A stretch of 43,819 nt of DNA from an uncultured Scytonema sp. (GTDB lineage Bacteria > Cyanobacteriota > Cyanobacteriia > Cyanobacteriales > Nostocaceae). The notes under the pieces are model-generated. The model was not told the DNA's origin. It ran no database searches and saw only the letters and a list, made by a program, of their open reading frames with translations. Shown here in pieces: positions 43,810-43,819 of this stretch; positions within the stretch are counted from its first letter, which is position 1, and the number at the start of each line of letters is the position of its first letter. The position numbers and the translations under genes were made by a program. The stretch is taken from the NCBI GenBank assembly GCA_937873135.1, contig CALMVQ010000365.1, forward strand, positions 1 through 43,819, written 5' to 3'.

Positions 43810-43819
43810 CTAAGTGCTA

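Overview
The window reads as chromosomal DNA of a filamentous, probably heterocyst-forming cyanobacterium (Nostocales). Supporting this are many GCGATCGC (HIP1-type) octamers, ChlD, a SigF-type sigma factor, an FtsH2-type thylakoid protease, several cyanobacteria-only small proteins, heptamer tandem repeats (STRR type), Uma2, AAA_35-like and CHAT-STAND relatives, and abundant IS200/IS605 and MITE debris. The order is an inference; the phylum is well supported.

Region 1 (1-15.6 kb) is mostly housekeeping. It holds a broken histidine-kinase tail, RNase III (rnc, -), Mg-chelatase ChlD (+), sigma factor SigF (-), a Bax-inhibitor-1-like membrane protein (+), and release factor 2 (prfB), which is readable only through a programmed +1 frameshift at CTT-TGA-C. 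Then follow a 50-aa DUF3285-type protein, ybeY, dgkA and a TrpG/PabA glutaminase translationally coupled to a Tat-exported metallo-beta-lactamase-fold protein that has lost its metal ligands. A beta-CASP-like metallohydrolase, small conserved cyanobacterial proteins, YjbQ, a ribbon-helix-helix protein and methionine aminopeptidase complete it.

Region 2 (15.6-31.2 kb) mixes accessory and core genes. A short accessory stretch carries a probable ABC-exporter remnant, a 66-aa orphan ORF, a TnpB remnant, a minus-strand terminator and a double-glycine-leader peptide gene, which together look like a decayed secreted-peptide locus. It is followed by a zinc-ribbon protein, a glycosyltransferase carrying an in-frame dispersed repeat, a PLP-dependent lyase, a RecB/RNase H-like nuclease, a methyltransferase, a Ser/Thr kinase, tRNA-Asp, an IS605-derived element, gltX, a secreted protein and ftsH.

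Region 3 (31.2-43.8 kb) is clearly accessory. It contains a perfect 40-bp palindrome, a ParD antitoxin with a frameshifted ParE-like toxin, a HAD protein with an altered motif I, and a 1662-aa UPF1-like SF1 helicase with a beta-helix/Ig-like N-terminus and a roughly 720-aa insertion. Beyond it are a Uma2 protein lacking its usual catalytic Asp, decayed fragments (an unknown gene, a C5 DNA methyltransferase, an AAA_35 ATPase), two MITE-like elements with similar terminal repeats, a methyltransferase, a small membrane protein, and a degraded sigma factor fused by deletion to a CHAT-STAND protein whose catalytic Cys is Gly.

The best candidate for an undescribed system is the giant helicase. The best candidate for a natural product is the double-glycine peptide. 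Both rest on sequence reading alone.
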